Origin: Phaeobacter sp. QD34_24
GTDB taxonomy: Bacteria > Pseudomonadota > Alphaproteobacteria > Rhodobacterales > Rhodobacteraceae
NCBI RefSeq assembly: GCF_028890115.1
Contig: NZ_JARCJD010000007.1
Location: 62,001-126,000 of the forward strand
DNA: 64,000 bases
Reading direction: 5' to 3'
The translations under genes were made by a program, and so were the position numbers. Below are positions 1-8,080 of the stretch, piece after piece. Within the stretch, counting starts at the first letter, position 1. Each line of letters begins with the position of its first letter. The notes under the pieces were generated by a model. The model did not search any database. It was not told the origin of the DNA and saw nothing but the letters and a program-made list of their open reading frames with translations.

Positions 1-2
1 TC

Positions 3-113
3 TCGGTGCTCGTCTACGGTGAAATCATCGCAACCGGCGCCCCGGAAGAGGTGCGCGCCAACCCACGCGTGCAGGAGGCCTACCTGGGCGAGGCAATGGA
101 GGCAGGGCACTGA
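3..113 (+). CDS. livG: LivG-type ABC transporter ATP-binding protein, C-terminal end (partial)
   Basis: This is the last 36 codons of a gene that begins before the window. The readable end carries the pattern G-E-I-I-A-T-G-A-P-E-E-V followed by V-Q-E-A-Y-L-G, which is the typical C-terminus of LivG-family ATPases (the 'xxxAYLG' tail). Its TGA stop shares one base with the ATG of the next gene (TGATG), so the two ATPases are translationally coupled, as expected for LivG-LivF partners of a branched-chain amino-acid/amide/organic-acid importer. The permease and binding-protein genes presumably lie upstream, outside the window. The substrate cannot be told from this fragment. Confidence 0.85.
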   Translation, partial: SVLVYGEIIATGAPEEVRANPRVQEAYLGEAMEAGH

Positions 114-814
114 TGCTGGAAGTCAATGACATGCACGCCTATTACGGCAAGTCACATATCCTTCAGGGCGTGAACATGAACATCCGGGAGGGCGAGATCG
201 TCGCCCTTCTGGGCCGCAATGGCGTGGGGCGCTCGACCACCTGCAAGGCCATCATGGGGGAAGTGGAGCCTTCGGGTTCCGTCAAGTTCAAGGGCCAGGA
301 AATCGCCGGTCGGAAGGCCTATGAGGTTGCCAACCTCGGCATCGGATACGTCCCCGAGAACCGGGACATCTTTCCCGGTCTGACCACCCGGCAGAACCTG
401 ACCCTGGGGCTGAAGCCGGGCCAGAAGGATGGGCAGGGGCGTTGGTCGATGCAGAACATGTTCGACATGTTCGAGAACCTGGCGAACCGCGCCGATGTCG
501 AGGCTTCGGTGCTTTCGGGTGGAGAACAGCAGATGCTGACCATGTGCCGCACGCTGATGGGCGATCCGGATCTGGTGATGATCGACGAACCGACCGAAGG
601 TCTGTCGCCGCAGATGGTGCAGCGGGTGGCAAGCCTGCTGCAGGAAATCGCCAAGCGTGGCATTGCCACCCTTTTGGTCGAGCAGAAGCTCTCCATCGCG
701 CTTGATATCGCGCATCGGGTCTATGTCATGGGACATGGCCAGATGGTGTTCGAGGGCACGCCGGAAGAACTGCGGCAGCGCGACGATGTGCGCAAGGAGT
801 GGCTGGAAGTGTGA
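113..814 (+). CDS. livF: LivF-type branched-chain amino-acid ABC transporter ATP-binding protein
   Basis: A 233-residue ABC ATPase of the LivF family, the second nucleotide-binding subunit of a HAAT-type importer. The Q-loop region, the signature L-S-G-G-E-Q-Q (about residues 135-141) and Walker B V-M-I-D-E-P-T-E-G-L-S-P are intact. The Walker A is G-R-N-G-V-G-R-S-T (34-42), with Arg40 in place of the usual Lys. Length fits LivF (about 233-240). It directly follows livG and is the last gene of the plus-strand operon. A hairpin follows the stop. The neighbouring acyl-CoA catabolic operon on the other strand suggests, but does not prove, that the imported compound is an organic or amino acid degraded by that pathway. 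Confidence 0.9.
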   Translation: MLEVNDMHAYYGKSHILQGVNMNIREGEIVALLGRNGVGRSTTCKAIMGEVEPSGSVKFKGQEIAGRKAYEVANLGIGYVPENRDIFPGLTTRQNLTLGLKPGQKDGQGRWSMQNMFDMFENLANRADVEASVLSGGEQQMLTMCRTLMGDPDLVMIDEPTEGLSPQMVQRVASLLQEIAKRGIATLLVEQKLSIALDIAHRVYVMGHGQMVFEGTPEELRQRDDVRKEWLEV

Positions 815-821
815 TCCTTGC

Positions 822-856
822 TGCGGCAGCGCCGACGATAGGCTGGCGCTGCCGCA
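822..856. terminator. Perfect 12-bp hairpin between convergent operons
   Basis: TGCGGCAGCGCC (822-833) is followed by an 11-nt loop and its exact complement GGCGCTGCCGCA (845-856). It sits in the 65-bp gap between the livF stop and the stop of the convergent SDR gene, so it can act on both transcripts. There is no U-tract on the plus side, so it may be a 3'-end stabiliser or Rho-assisted terminator rather than a classical intrinsic one. Confidence 0.6.
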
Positions 857-879
857 AAGATCATCCAAATCGCAAGTGG

Positions 880-1662
880 TTATGACCCGCGCTTGAAAGA
901 CCCGCCGAACATGCGGTTCAGCTTGCGCATGCCGCCGATCCAGCGGTCGTAATTCTCGGTCTTCTTGCGCATGTAGCCGAGCACCTCTGGGTGGGGCAGG
1001 ACCAGAAAGCTCTCTTCGCGGATCGTCTGCACGCAGGCTTCGGCAACCGGTTCCGGTTCAAGCATGCCGTCCATCGCGGCAACGCCCTCTTCATGGCCGC
1101 GCGTCATCTCGCTGCGCACGGCCTGCGGGCACAGCACCGAGACCTTGATCCCCTGGTCGCCATAGGTCAGGGCCAGCCATTCGGCCAGGCCGACGGCGGC
1201 GTGTTTGGTGACGCCGTAGGGCGCGGATCCGACCTGGTTGAGCAGCCCCGCAGCCGAGGCGGTGTTCAGCAGATAGCCACCGCCGCGCGCGCTCATGCGC
1301 GACACAAGGTGCCGTGCGGCCCAGACATGGGCCATGACATTGATGTCCCAGATGCGCTGCCAGTCCGCATCGGGAACCTCGACGCCGCCAGCCATCAGGA
1401 TACCGGCGTTCGAGCAGAACAGGTCGATCGGTCCGATCTCGGTTTCCACCCGCTCGATCAGATCGGCGATTTCAGCCTCGACAGCGACGTTGACCGCATG
1501 GGCGACGCCATTGACCTGATCCGCGGTCGCCTGGGCGCCTTCGAGGTTGATGTCTGCGCAAACGATCTTTTTCGCGCCTTCCTCGGCAAAGCGCAGCGCC
1601 ATGGCCCGCCCGATGCCGCTGGCGGCACCGGTTACCACGATGATCTTGTCCTTGAGTTCCAT
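880..1662 (-). CDS. SDR family NAD(P)-dependent oxidoreductase
   Basis: A 260-residue classical short-chain dehydrogenase. The N-terminal cofactor motif is T-G-A-A-S-G-I-G (residues 11-18) and the catalytic Y-x-x-x-K is in Y-G-V-T-K-H-A, with the preceding Ser in L-L-N-T-A-S-A-A. It has the normal length for the family. It is the last gene of the minus-strand acyl-CoA operon, 12 bp after a second SDR. In this context it probably oxidises a hydroxyl group on the acyl substrate or intermediate, but the sequence alone does not set the substrate. A purine-rich GAGGGG lies about 9 nt before the ATG. Confidence 0.85.
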   Translation of the reverse strand: MELKDKIIVVTGAASGIGRAMALRFAEEGAKKIVCADINLEGAQATADQVNGVAHAVNVAVEAEIADLIERVETEIGPIDLFCSNAGILMAGGVEVPDADWQRIWDINVMAHVWAARHLVSRMSARGGGYLLNTASAAGLLNQVGSAPYGVTKHAAVGLAEWLALTYGDQGIKVSVLCPQAVRSEMTRGHEEGVAAMDGMLEPEPVAEACVQTIREESFLVLPHPEVLGYMRKKTENYDRWIGGMRKLNRMFGGSFKRGS

Positions 1663-1674
1663 GTGCTCAGCCCC

Positions 1675-2448
1675 TCATGTCCACATGTTCGAACCGCCGC
1701 AGACGGTCAGGGCCTGCCCGGTCATGTATTTGCTGGCGTCCGATGCCAGATAGACCGCGACACCCGCGAAATCCTCCGGCTCCCCCAGGCGGCGCAGGGG
1801 AATGTCCTTGCGGATGCGTTCCTCGACCTCGGGATTGTCCCACAGTTCGCGGGCGAAATCGGTGCGGACCAGCCCGGGGCAGATGGCATTGAATCGCAGC
1901 CCCTTGGGGCCGAATTCCGCCGCCAGATTGCGCACCAGCCCGATCAGGGCGAGCTTGGACATGCCGTAGGTACCCAGCATCACCGAGGGCTTGAAGGCGC
2001 CGATGGAGGAGGTGAACATCATCGAGCCGCTGCCCTTGGCAACCATGTCGGGGGCGACCAGCTGGGCCAGCCAGAGGTTGGATTGCACATTGGCCTGCAT
2101 GGTTTTCTCATAGGCGTCGTCGGGAATTTCCGAGGTCACCCCGTAATAGGGGTTCACCCCGGCATTGCCGACAACGACGTCGATCGCACCCAGCTTCTCG
2201 CGCGTCTGCGTCACCAGGGCTTCGAGCTGCTCCTTGTAGCCGATATTGCAGGCGATCCCGATGGCGCGCTCGGCGCCAACGGTTTCATTGATTTGTGCGG
2301 CGGCAGCATCCAGCTGATCCTGCTTGCGCGCGGAGATGACGACCTTGGCGCCATGTTCGGCAAGGCCGGTGGCCATCGCCAGCCCCATCCCCTTGGAGGC
2401 CCCGGTCAGCACCGCGACCTTGCCGGTCAGATCAAACAGCTTGCTCAT
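1675..2448 (-). CDS. SDR family oxidoreductase
   Basis: A second classical SDR, about 257 residues, with T-G-A-S-K-G-M-G near the N-terminus, N-A-G-V at the adenine-binding strand, and the active-site Y-G-M-S-K. It resembles the DHRS4/FabG-like group of beta-hydroxy or carbonyl reductases. The upstream acyl-CoA dehydrogenase stop forms a GTGA overlap with a possible GTG start at 2454. I chose the ATG two codons later (2448) because the conserved N-terminus starts there, but both are possible. The two SDRs share only the family motifs and are not a recent duplication. Confidence 0.85.
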   Translation of the reverse strand: MSKLFDLTGKVAVLTGASKGMGLAMATGLAEHGAKVVISARKQDQLDAAAAQINETVGAERAIGIACNIGYKEQLEALVTQTREKLGAIDVVVGNAGVNPYYGVTSEIPDDAYEKTMQANVQSNLWLAQLVAPDMVAKGSGSMMFTSSIGAFKPSVMLGTYGMSKLALIGLVRNLAAEFGPKGLRFNAICPGLVRTDFARELWDNPEVEERIRKDIPLRRLGEPEDFAGVAVYLASDASKYMTGQALTVCGGSNMWT

Positions 2449-2450
2449 GA

Positions 2451-3761
2451 TCACGGACCCGAGAAGACCTTGCCATGCATCTCGGGCGATGCATTGGCCT
2501 GGCGTTCGTTGGAGTTGAGATAGGACTGGACCTCGGCGCGGGCGACCACGTGATGGTGTACCTCATCGGGACCATCGGCAAACCGCAGGGTGCGCTGACC
2601 GGTGTACATGCCCGACAGCGGCGACCATTGCGACAGCCCCGTCGCGCCATGCACCTGCATCGCCTTGTCGATGATCTCGCAGGCCTTTTCGGGCACCATG
2701 GCCTTGATCATGCTGACCCAGATGCGGGCTTCCTTGTTGCCAAGCGTATCCATCGCCTTGGCCGCCTTCAGCACCATCAGGCGCATTGCCTCGATGTCGA
2801 TTCGCATCCGGCTGACGGTTTCCATGTTCTTGCCCAGATCGACGATGCGCTTGCCAAAGGCCTCGCGGTTGATGGCGCGCTCCAGCAGCAGATCAAGGGC
2901 TTTTTCCGCCTGCCCGATAGAGCGCATGCAGTGGTGAATCCGCCCCGGCCCAAGCCGCAGCTGCGAGATTTCAAAGCCCTTGCCCTCGGCCCACAGGATG
3001 TTTTCCTCCGGCACGCGGACATTGTTGAAGCGGATATGCATATGCCCGTGCGGCGCGTCGTCATGGCCAAAGACATGCATCGGGCCAAGGATCTCGACGC
3101 CGGGGGCATCCATCGGCACCAGGATCTGGCTCTGCTGGCGGAATGTTTCGGCATCGGGCGAGGTCTTGACCATCACGATCATGATCTTGCAGCGGGGATC
3201 GCCGGCACCGGAAATGTAGTATTTCTCGCCATTGATGACCCATTCACCGTTTTCCAGAACGGCGCTGGTCGAGATGTTCTTGGCATCCGAGGAGGCGACA
3301 TTCGGTTCGGTCATGGCAAAGGCCGAGCGGATCTCCCCGGCGAGCAGTGGCTTCAGCCAGCGGTCCTTCTGTTCGCGCGTGCCGATCCGTTCCAGCACCT
3401 CCATGTTGCCGGTGTCCGGCGCCGAACAGTTCAGGCTTTCGGGGGCCAGCGGGCTCTTGCCCAGTTCGGCAGCAATATAGGCGTAGTCCAGGTTGGCCAG
3501 GCCCTCGCCGGTTTCCGCGTTGGGCAGGAAGAAGTTCCAGAGCCCGGCCTCGCGGGCTTTCTGCTTTGCCCCTTCCAGCAGTTCAAGCTGGCCCGGTGCA
3601 TAGGACCAGCGATCCTTGCGTCCCTCGCCCAGGGCAAAGAACTCTGCCGTGATCGGATCCACGTTTTCGCGGATATGCTTGACCACCGCCTCGTAGAGCG
3701 GCTTGGCCTTGTCGGACATTTCCAGGTTGTTCATGTCCAGTTTTGCAGTGTTATCAGTCAT
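2451..3761 (-). CDS. Acyl-CoA dehydrogenase family protein (ACAD10/11-like)
   Basis: A 436-residue flavin-dependent acyl-CoA dehydrogenase, longer at both ends than short-chain FadE types. Characteristic stretches are F-A-M-T-E-P-N-V-A-S-S-D (FAD/acyl site), W-V-I-N-G-E-K-Y-Y-I-S-G-A-G, the R-E-A-F-G-K segment, and M-Q-V-H-G-A-T-G-L-S followed by R-F-A-D-G-P-D-E-V-H near the C-terminus. The R-x-A-D-G-P-D-E-V-H pattern and the long insertion are typical of the ACAD11/FadE2 group, which handles 2-methyl-branched, hydroxy- or unusual acyl-CoAs. It lies between the hydratase and the SDR in the operon, consistent with introducing the alpha-beta double bond. Confidence 0.88.
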   Translation of the reverse strand: MTDNTAKLDMNNLEMSDKAKPLYEAVVKHIRENVDPITAEFFALGEGRKDRWSYAPGQLELLEGAKQKAREAGLWNFFLPNAETGEGLANLDYAYIAAELGKSPLAPESLNCSAPDTGNMEVLERIGTREQKDRWLKPLLAGEIRSAFAMTEPNVASSDAKNISTSAVLENGEWVINGEKYYISGAGDPRCKIMIVMVKTSPDAETFRQQSQILVPMDAPGVEILGPMHVFGHDDAPHGHMHIRFNNVRVPEENILWAEGKGFEISQLRLGPGRIHHCMRSIGQAEKALDLLLERAINREAFGKRIVDLGKNMETVSRMRIDIEAMRLMVLKAAKAMDTLGNKEARIWVSMIKAMVPEKACEIIDKAMQVHGATGLSQWSPLSGMYTGQRTLRFADGPDEVHHHVVARAEVQSYLNSNERQANASPEMHGKVFSGP

Positions 3762-3790
3762 AAATCGGCCTCCCGGACCAGTGTATCAAA

Positions 3791-4570
3791 TCAGCGGTTC
3801 ACCCAGTTGGGCTTGCGTTTTTCCACGAAGGCCTGCACGCCTTCCTTGAAATCTTCGGTCTTTGCCAGATCGGCCTGTACCACGCGGGAATAGTTCAGGC
3901 TTTCCGGCAGGCCTTCGGCCACAGCCATGCTGTTCAGGATCCGCTTGGTGGCCTTCACCGATGAGGGCGAGACAGAGCAGATCTGGTCTGCCAGTTCGAA
4001 GGCCCGATCCATGAGGCGGTCATGGGGCAGCACCTCGTTCACGCATCCAAGCGCCAGGGCTTCGTCGGCCAGGATGGTGCGACCGGTGATCATCATTTCC
4101 TGCGCGGCCAGTCGCCCGATATAGCGCGACAGGCGCTGCACGCCGGAGGCAGAGGCGAAAAAGCCGACCTTCACCTCGGGCAGGGCAAACTTGGCGTTCT
4201 CGGAAGCCAGGATGATGTCGCAGGACAGGGCGGTTTCAAAACCGCCGCCCATGGCAAAGCCGTTGACCGCCGCGATGATCGGTTTTTCCAGATCAAACCG
4301 CGAGGACAGCCCGGCAAAGCCGGAGGCAGGCAGCCCCTTTTTGTTGCCCCCCGAAGCGGTGGCCTTGAGGTCGTTGCCCGCAGTGAAAGCCTTGTCGCCC
4401 GCCCCGGTAAGCACCGCAACCCAGAGGTCGTCATCCGCGGCGAAGGCGTCCCAGCAATCGCTCATCTCCTGATGCATCTCGGCATTCACGGCGTTGTAGA
4501 CTTCCGGCCGGTTCATCGTGACCAGCAGGATGTTTCCGCGCCTTTCGGTCGTGATAAATTCATAGCTCAT
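3791..4570 (-). CDS. Enoyl-CoA hydratase/isomerase family protein (carnitinyl-CoA dehydratase-like)
   Basis: A 259-residue crotonase-fold protein. The oxyanion-hole segments A-F-T-A-G-N-D-L and N-G-F-A-M-G-G-G-F-E are present, along with one acidic catalytic position in the latter and L-P-E-V-K-V-G-F. The second region reads F-A-S-A-S-G rather than the usual P-G-A-G-G, so the exact activity (hydratase, dehydratase or isomerase) is uncertain. The best family resemblance is to CaiD-type enzymes. It is followed by the dehydrogenase gene and preceded by 3-hydroxyacyl-CoA dehydrogenase, so it would hydrate the enoyl-CoA product. An A-G-G-A-A-C-G ribosome site lies just before the ATG. Confidence 0.85.
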   Translation of the reverse strand: MSYEFITTERRGNILLVTMNRPEVYNAVNAEMHQEMSDCWDAFAADDDLWVAVLTGAGDKAFTAGNDLKATASGGNKKGLPASGFAGLSSRFDLEKPIIAAVNGFAMGGGFETALSCDIILASENAKFALPEVKVGFFASASGVQRLSRYIGRLAAQEMMITGRTILADEALALGCVNEVLPHDRLMDRAFELADQICSVSPSSVKATKRILNSMAVAEGLPESLNYSRVVQADLAKTEDFKEGVQAFVEKRKPNWVNR

Positions 4571-4582
4571 GGTTTCGTTCCT

Positions 4583-5881
4583 TTATGCGCCAGTCTTGAG
4601 GCCGCCCAAATCCAGTTCGGTGAATTTCCCGTCATTGGCGGCCAGATCCCGCAGGGTCTGTGCAGGGGCAAAGTCCGGGTCCTCTGCGCCCAGGGTTTCC
4701 ATGCGCGCGAGGATCGCCTTTGCGCCGACCATATCGGCGTAGAACATCGGGCCGCCCTTGTCGGCGGGCCAGCCATAGCCGTTCAGCCAGACCACATCGA
4801 TGTCCGAGGGACGCTGGGCCTTGTTTTCCTCAAGGATCTTCAGGGCCTCGTTGATCATCGGGTAGATACAGGTCTCGATGATCTCGTCCTGCGACATGCG
4901 GGCAGCTTCGGCGCCGGTGATGTCCTTGATGATCTGTTCGGTCACGGGCGAGGGGATAGGCGTGCGCGCAGCGTCGTAGTCATAAAACCCTGCTTTCGTC
5001 TTCTGGCCGCGCCGGTCCATTTCGCACAGCGCGTCGCGGATCGGGTTGTCGGTCTTTGCCCCCTTGGACCAGCCGATATCCAGCCCGGCAAGATCGGACA
5101 TCTGGAAGGGGCCCATCTTGAACCCGAAGGCGTTCAGCGCCGCATCCACGTCCCAGGGCAGGATGCCCTTGTAGACCAGCTTGTTGGCCTGGATCTGGCG
5201 AGCAAAGAGGATGCGGTTGCCCACGAAACCCGGGCAGACGCCGACCAGAGTGGCGATCTTGTTAATGTCCCTGGCCAGGGACATGCAGGTGGCCACGACG
5301 TCTTTCGCCGTCTTGTCGGCGCGGACGATCTCCAGCAGCTTCATCACGTTGGCAGGCGAGAAGAAATGCAGACCGATCACATCCTGCGGCCGTTGCGTGA
5401 CGCTGGCGATCTCGTCGATGTCCAGGGCCGAGGTATTGGTCGCGAGAATCGCGCCGGGTTTCATCACCCGGTCGAGCTCGGTGAAGATCTTCTTCTTCAG
5501 CTCCATGTTCTCGAACACTGCCTCGATCACCAGGTCGCAATCGGCCAGGTCCTGCATCGACAAGCGGCCGTCGAACCGGCCCATGCGCGCTTCGACCTCG
5601 TCCTGCGGGAAGCGGCCCTTGTCGGCGCTGCGCTGATAGTTGCCGCGCACCACTGCCAACCCGCGATCCAGCGCCTCCTGGGTGGTTTCGACGATCTTGA
5701 CCGGATAGCCGGCGGTGGCGAAATTCATCGCGATCCCGCCGCCCATGGTGCCCGCGCCAATGATGCCGACGGTGCGCACGGGGCGCTTTTCCAGATCAGG
5801 GGCCAACCCGGGAACCGTCCAGGCCGCGTCGCCCGCCGCCGCGATATAGGTTCCAATCTCTTCCTGAGTTGGGTGTGTCAT
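4583..5881 (-). CDS. 3-hydroxyacyl-CoA dehydrogenase
   Basis: About 432 residues. The NAD-binding Rossmann motif G-I-I-G-A-G-T-M-G-G-G-I lies near residue 40 after a short N-terminal extension. It is followed by the catalytic H-F-F-S-P-A-N-V-M-K-L-L-E and the hinge V-G-V-C-P-G-F-V-G-N-R. This is the dehydrogenase half of a FadB/FadJ-type enzyme without a fused hydratase domain; the hydratase is the next gene. The start was set at the ATG at 5881 because it overlaps the TGA of the upstream ligase as ATGA. A longer reading frame to 5926 exists but lies inside the ligase gene. Confidence 0.9.
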   Translation of the reverse strand: MTHPTQEEIGTYIAAAGDAAWTVPGLAPDLEKRPVRTVGIIGAGTMGGGIAMNFATAGYPVKIVETTQEALDRGLAVVRGNYQRSADKGRFPQDEVEARMGRFDGRLSMQDLADCDLVIEAVFENMELKKKIFTELDRVMKPGAILATNTSALDIDEIASVTQRPQDVIGLHFFSPANVMKLLEIVRADKTAKDVVATCMSLARDINKIATLVGVCPGFVGNRILFARQIQANKLVYKGILPWDVDAALNAFGFKMGPFQMSDLAGLDIGWSKGAKTDNPIRDALCEMDRRGQKTKAGFYDYDAARTPIPSPVTEQIIKDITGAEAARMSQDEIIETCIYPMINEALKILEENKAQRPSDIDVVWLNGYGWPADKGGPMFYADMVGAKAILARMETLGAEDPDFAPAQTLRDLAANDGKFTELDLGGLKTGA

Positions 5882-7602
5882 GTCATGTCCTTTTCCGAGG
5901 TCTTTGCCTGCAACAGTTCCAGGCATTCGCGGCGCAAGCCGCGTTGATCGAGCTTGTCCGTGGCACCCCGGGGCAGGGGGCTGTCACGGAACCAGATATG
6001 TTGGGGGATCTTGAAGGCCGCGATATGCTCGGCCAGAAAGGCCTGCAGGTCGGCCTCTGTCAGCTGCGAGCCCGCGCGCAATTGCACACCCGCGCCGACG
6101 ATCTCTCCCAACCGGTCGTGAGGAACGGGAAAGGCGCAGGCTTCGATCACCTCCGGGTGCCGGTGCAACGCGCCTTCGACATCCAGACAGGCGATGTTTT
6201 CGCCGCCGCGGATGATGATGTTCTTCTTGCGGTCCATGATGGTGATGAAGCCGTCTTCGTCGATCATGCCCATGTCGCCGGTGCGCAGCCAGCCGTCCTG
6301 AAGGACCTCTGCGGTGGCTTCCGGCTTGTTCAGGTAGCAGCGCATGTTGCAGGGGCTTTTGACGGTGATCTCTCCGATGCTGCCAACCGGGACCGGATTG
6401 CCGTCGTCATCAAGGAACTTGACCTCCTGCAGAGGGGGATAAAGCCGCCCGGCGGTGTTCGGCCTTTCGATGTATTCGTCGCCCACGGCCCCGATGCCGA
6501 TGGCATTCGTTTCGGTCATGCCCCAGCCGGTGGCCGGTTTCGCATTGGGAAAGCGTTTCGCCAGTCGTGCCACCTGTGCGGCGGGCCGCTTGGCGCCGCC
6601 AGATCCCAGGAAATCGAGCGAGGGCAGGTCGATCCCCAGTTTTTCGGAGGCATGCATCAGGTCCGCCGATTGTGTCGGAACCCCCAGGAAACGGGTGATC
6701 TGTTCGCGGTTGATCACCCGGACGGCCTCTTCTGCATCCCACTTGTAAAGCAGTGCGAGCTTTGCCCCGGCGGGCAGGCTCAGCAGGAACATCGGATGCG
6801 TCGCCGTGACGTGAAACAGCGGCGTTACCACCAGGACCGATGGCCGTGGTGCCTCTGGCGCATCCGGTTCGGGCGGGTCGATCAGCGGTGCCATCACCGC
6901 CTGCATCAACCAGGTAAAGACCGCGTTCACGGCCCCGCGGTGGGTCTGCACCACGCCCTTGGGATGGCCGGTGGTGCCCGAGGAATACATGATTGCGAAA
7001 TCGCTCTCCGGGTCAATCGGATGGTCCGGCCAGCTGTCATCTTTGATCCGGTCGCGCAGGGCGGAGTATGACAGGCCGGTCTGCCCCTCACCATCGCGCA
7101 CCCCGATCAGGTTCAGGCCGAAGGTGTCTTGCAGAGGGGCCAAACGCTCCAGCCGGGGGGCATCGGCAAACACCAGAGTCGCGCCGCTGTCCGCAAGGGC
7201 GTAATCGAGCTCTTCCGTTGTCCACCAGGCGTTGAGGAACACCACCACACCGCCGATGGAAGAGATCGCCATGATCAGTATCAGAAGTTCCGGGTAGTTG
7301 CGCATGGCAATGGCGACGGGTTGCCCCGGCGTGACGCCCAGTTCATCGCGCAGCGCCCGCGCGAGCCGGTTCACGTCGGAACAGAAGGCATCATATGTCC
7401 AGCGTTCGTCCTTGAAGACCAGGTATTCGGCGGCCCCGTTTTCCTGCGCCTCCCGGCTGGCTGGCAGCAGGGCGGGCACAGTGGCGGGAATGTTTTTGAA
7501 TACCCGGTATCGCGTGCCGCGAATATCCGTTTCGGTGACTTCGAAAACCGGTTCGGTTGCCGTCACATGAGCGGCTGCTTCGTCGACTGACATGCCCGAC
7601 AT
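5878..7602 (-). CDS. AMP-forming acyl-CoA synthetase
   Basis: About 574 residues of the ANL adenylating-enzyme superfamily. Motifs seen in order: the P-loop Y-S-S-G-T-T-G-H-P-K-G, G-W-G-M-T-E-T-N, the hinge G-D-M-G-M-I-D-E-D-G-F-I-T-I-M-D-R-K-K-N, and the acylation lysine in G-A-T-D-K-L-D near the C-terminus. It activates a carboxylic acid to its CoA thioester and is the first gene of the minus-strand catabolic operon, so it sets the entry substrate. The start is either ATG 7602 or ATG 7593; neither has a strong ribosome site. The substrate (fatty, aromatic or dicarboxylic acid) is not predictable from sequence by eye. Confidence 0.87.
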   Translation of the reverse strand: MSGMSVDEAAAHVTATEPVFEVTETDIRGTRYRVFKNIPATVPALLPASREAQENGAAEYLVFKDERWTYDAFCSDVNRLARALRDELGVTPGQPVAIAMRNYPELLILIMAISSIGGVVVFLNAWWTTEELDYALADSGATLVFADAPRLERLAPLQDTFGLNLIGVRDGEGQTGLSYSALRDRIKDDSWPDHPIDPESDFAIMYSSGTTGHPKGVVQTHRGAVNAVFTWLMQAVMAPLIDPPEPDAPEAPRPSVLVVTPLFHVTATHPMFLLSLPAGAKLALLYKWDAEEAVRVINREQITRFLGVPTQSADLMHASEKLGIDLPSLDFLGSGGAKRPAAQVARLAKRFPNAKPATGWGMTETNAIGIGAVGDEYIERPNTAGRLYPPLQEVKFLDDDGNPVPVGSIGEITVKSPCNMRCYLNKPEATAEVLQDGWLRTGDMGMIDEDGFITIMDRKKNIIIRGGENIACLDVEGALHRHPEVIEACAFPVPHDRLGEIVGAGVQLRAGSQLTEADLQAFLAEHIAAFKIPQHIWFRDSPLPRGATDKLDQRGLRRECLELLQAKTSEKDMT

Positions 7603-8080
7603 CACAACAGCCCCAAGGTTCCGCAACAAGGCGGGTAATGCACTCTATTCATGACTTCCTCCCTGAGACGCCGAATCCTGCCGGGGGGCTGAACAAGGCG
7701 CCTTTCCTTACGGAAGGTTAAGAGCGGAAGGCATTCGCGAGCAATACCGCATGCCGGAACGTAATTTTACAAAATGGCCTGTATTGGCCGTCGAAAGGGA
7801 TGATTTCGCCTTGACCGGCTTGGGGGGCGGATCTGCTCATCCTGCGCCAGAAGTCTGACGGTATCGCAGTCAGGATACGCGCAGTTCTGCTGTAATGGCG
7901 TTTTATTTCAGAGTGTTGATGGTGGTCAGGTGGACGTCCCGGCAAAACTGCCGGTCACCAAATCCACGCCCTGTCAGTGGCATGTCGCGCTTGCGAACAG
8001 GTCGCTATCCGCGGCTTGCGCGCAGCCCCTGATATTTTGTGGATTTGGTGCCAGTGGCGTAGGGGTGATGGCTCCTGAGC
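7603..8080. other. 478-bp intergenic region with hairpin and inverted repeats
   Basis: No convincing coding frame. It must hold the promoter of the acyl-CoA ligase operon near its low-coordinate end and the 3' end of the rimK operon at the other. A small hairpin CCGGCA-AAAC-TGCCGG lies at 7939-7954 and GGCTC-CT-GAGCC at 8070-8081, neither followed by a U-tract. A 12-bp inverted repeat occupies 7956-7967 and 8039-8050. I could not assign a promoter with confidence. Confidence 0.5.
7956..8050. repeat. 12-bp perfect inverted repeat, 71-bp spacer
   Basis: CACCAAATCCAC at 7956-7967 is matched exactly by its reverse complement GTGGATTTGGTG at 8039-8050. The enclosed 71 bp has no reading frame of note. 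The distance is long for a transcription terminator, so the pair could be a structured RNA closing helix, the ends of a very small mobile-element relic, or a recombination-site remnant. No target-site duplication is apparent. Confidence 0.5.
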
